A stretch of 5,900 nucleotides of DNA from Streptosporangiaceae bacterium (lineage in GTDB: Bacteria; Actinomycetota; Actinomycetes; Streptosporangiales; Streptosporangiaceae). The DNA is taken from NCBI GenBank assembly GCA_030039095.1, contig JASHQP010000041.1, positions 1-5,900 on the forward strand, in the 5' to 3' direction. Below, one piece after another: positions 4,956 through 5,900 of this stretch. Positions within the stretch are counted from its first letter, which is position 1, and each line of letters starts with the position of its first letter. Position numbers and translations under genes: made by a program. The notes under the pieces were generated by a model, which saw only the letters and a program-made list of their open reading frames with translations, was not told the origin of the DNA and searched no databases.

Positions 4956-5714
4956 GTGCGATCCTACCGTGACGTCTGGCTCTGGCTCGGCGCCCTGTTC
5001 CTGACGCTGTTCGCATTTCTGGTCGTCGTCGCCGTCGCGTATTTTCTCGAGCAGGCGGATTACTCCCTTTTCCTCAATGGGTGGATGCTGGGCGCGCTCA
5101 TCTGCTTCATGGCCGCCTACGCCAGCTTCTTCGGCGCCATCAGGGGCTGGCCATTCCCGCCGGTCGCCAGGGCCGCGTTCCCGGGTGTCGAGGTCGAGAT
5201 CTACGGGACCGGCTCGCTAGACACCCAGCGCGAGTCGGAGTCCGGCCTGTCCGTGCCCGCGACCCTGCGCTCGTTCAACGCGCGCTTCACGAGCACGGCC
5301 GCCGGCCAGAACGCGAGCCTGACCGTGCTGCTCTACGTCAAGCTGGTACCGGGATCCTGGGGGCGTGTCGGCGAAGCTGTCTGCCCGCCACCGGACTGGC
5401 CGCTGCCGCCCTCGCTCGGCCTGACCGCGATCGGGATGCCATTTGCACTGGCTCCGGGAGGAACGGTCAGCGGGCACCTGGTCTACGAGATCCCGGGCTA
5501 CTACCTCGATAAGATCGAGCAGCCGCTGAATGCGCGCCTGGAACTCTGGGATCATGTCACCGACAAGCGGATGAGCATGCCTGCCGAGATCGGCAGCCAC
5601 GACAAGAGCGGGATGGTGGCATCACGCGGCGGCGCCGAGGTCCTCGGCCCGGAATACGACAGCCAGCAAGATCAGCCAGATCAGCAGGACGGCGCGAGAC
5701 AGCCGTCGCCCTGA
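4956..5714 (+). CDS. Two-helix membrane protein with soluble C-terminal domain, unknown function
   Basis: With the GTG at 4956 the product has 252 residues. Two hydrophobic segments, about residues 7-31 (VWLWLGALFLTLFAFLVVVA region) and 39-62, are joined by a short polar loop (EQADYS). Arginines before the first segment and after the second (AIRGW) suggest that both ends face the cytoplasm. Residues 70-215 look like a beta-rich domain (for example VEVEIYGTGSL, ASLTVLLYVKLVPG, GTVSGHLVYEIPGYYL) of no family I recognise. The tail (PEYDSQQDQPDQQDG) is acidic and Gln-rich, probably disordered. An earlier in-frame start at 4887 would add 23 residues of unlikely sequence and overlap the divergent gene. 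The GTG is favoured because the residues after it lead straight into the first helix and because TAGACT sits 7 bases upstream. No Shine-Dalgarno site is present, as expected if leaderless. A possible partner follows 21 bases downstream. Confidence 0.75.
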   Translation: MRSYRDVWLWLGALFLTLFAFLVVVAVAYFLEQADYSLFLNGWMLGALICFMAAYASFFGAIRGWPFPPVARAAFPGVEVEIYGTGSLDTQRESESGLSVPATLRSFNARFTSTAAGQNASLTVLLYVKLVPGSWGRVGEAVCPPPDWPLPPSLGLTAIGMPFALAPGGTVSGHLVYEIPGYYLDKIEQPLNARLELWDHVTDKRMSMPAEIGSHDKSGMVASRGGAEVLGPEYDSQQDQPDQQDGARQPSP

Positions 5715-5724
5715 GTTCCTTTCC

Positions 5725-5730
5725 CGGAGG
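5725..5730 (+). promoter_or_regulatory. Strong ribosome binding site that fixes a TTG start
   Basis: CGGAGG lies 5 bases before the TTG at 5736. The reading frame has an upstream stop at 5712-5714 and no other start codon before the TTG, so this site decides that the next gene starts here and is not the tail of a longer frame. Confidence 0.7.
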
Positions 5731-5735
5731 CCTGC

Positions 5736-5900
5736 TTGAGCACGACCGATCTCGACGCGCTGTCCGTTGGCGACGGCGGCGCCGTGATCGGAATGCACAC
5801 GTCCGGCGCGTCGGCGCCGCTGAAGCAGTTGCTCACGAACTTCGGGTTCACGCCCGAGCACCTGTCACAGGTCGCGCGCGAGCGGGTGGCGGCGGCCAGG
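5736..5900 (+). CDS. Free-standing transketolase C-terminal-tail-like protein (3' end beyond window)
   Basis: The visible 55 residues start (L/M)STTDLDALSVGDGG and continue AVIGMHTSGASAPLKQ and FGFTPEHLSQVARERVAAAR. From about residue 9 this matches the extreme C-terminus of bacterial transketolase, where V/I-GMHTFGASAPLK and FGFTPE are hallmark motifs. Here the usual Phe of HTFGAS is Ser. In transketolase this segment belongs to the C-terminal domain, which carries neither the thiamine diphosphate site nor catalytic residues, so the product cannot be an active transketolase. The TTG start is backed by CGGAGG at 5 bases. An in-frame TGA at 5712-5714 rules out a longer upstream frame. It follows the membrane protein gene by 21 bases. 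It may be a maintained small protein or a gene remnant. In true transketolases the stop would follow soon, so the full product is probably under 100 residues. Confidence 0.7.
   Translation, partial: MSTTDLDALSVGDGGAVIGMHTSGASAPLKQLLTNFGFTPEHLSQVARERVAAAR

Overview
The window is uniformly GC-rich, with strong G/C bias at third codon positions, GTG and TTG starts, and what looks like a leaderless gene. Together these point to a high-GC actinobacterium of the soil filamentous kind. The sequence does not fix the genus. No tRNA, rRNA, CRISPR array, transposase or phage gene was seen.

Layout. Bases 1-112 are the N-terminal end of an unknown minus-strand gene that runs off the left edge. A gap of almost 490 bases follows (113-598). 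It holds a nested inverted repeat (308-385) and three tandem copies of a 38-base repeat (473-586) with a G-quadruplex motif on the minus strand at its left end. Next comes a plus-strand pair with a 4-base ATGA overlap: a family-16 glycoside hydrolase without a visible signal peptide (599-1387) and a proline-iminopeptidase-family hydrolase (1384-2334). The last gene of a minus-strand cluster of four meets this pair stop to stop, with no base between them. In transcription order that cluster is: pentapeptide-repeat protein (4900-4241), aldo/keto reductase (4189-3218), class I methyltransferase (3195-2608) and a small helical protein of unknown function (2586-2335). From a 55-base divergent intergenic region a plus-strand pair leaves to the right: a two-helix membrane protein with a soluble C-terminal domain (4956-5714), then a TTG-started reading frame that resembles only the C-terminal tail of transketolase and runs off the right edge (5736-5900).

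How the genes may work together. The GH16/Pip-like pair could be a small hydrolytic unit, since the overlap strongly suggests linked translation, but no shared substrate can be deduced. The minus-strand cluster combines a redox enzyme, a small-molecule methyltransferase and a pentapeptide-repeat scaffold, which looks like an accessory or stress-type operon. No pathway can be named. The most unusual items are the free-standing transketolase tail with its own good ribosome binding site, the overlapping back-to-back -10 elements between 4939 and 4948, the repeat-rich gap at 113-598, and the apparent loss of one substrate-binding glutamate in the Pip-like enzyme. I do not see a clear-cut new multi-gene system. 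The window reads as ordinary actinobacterial accessory sequence with a few odd elements.
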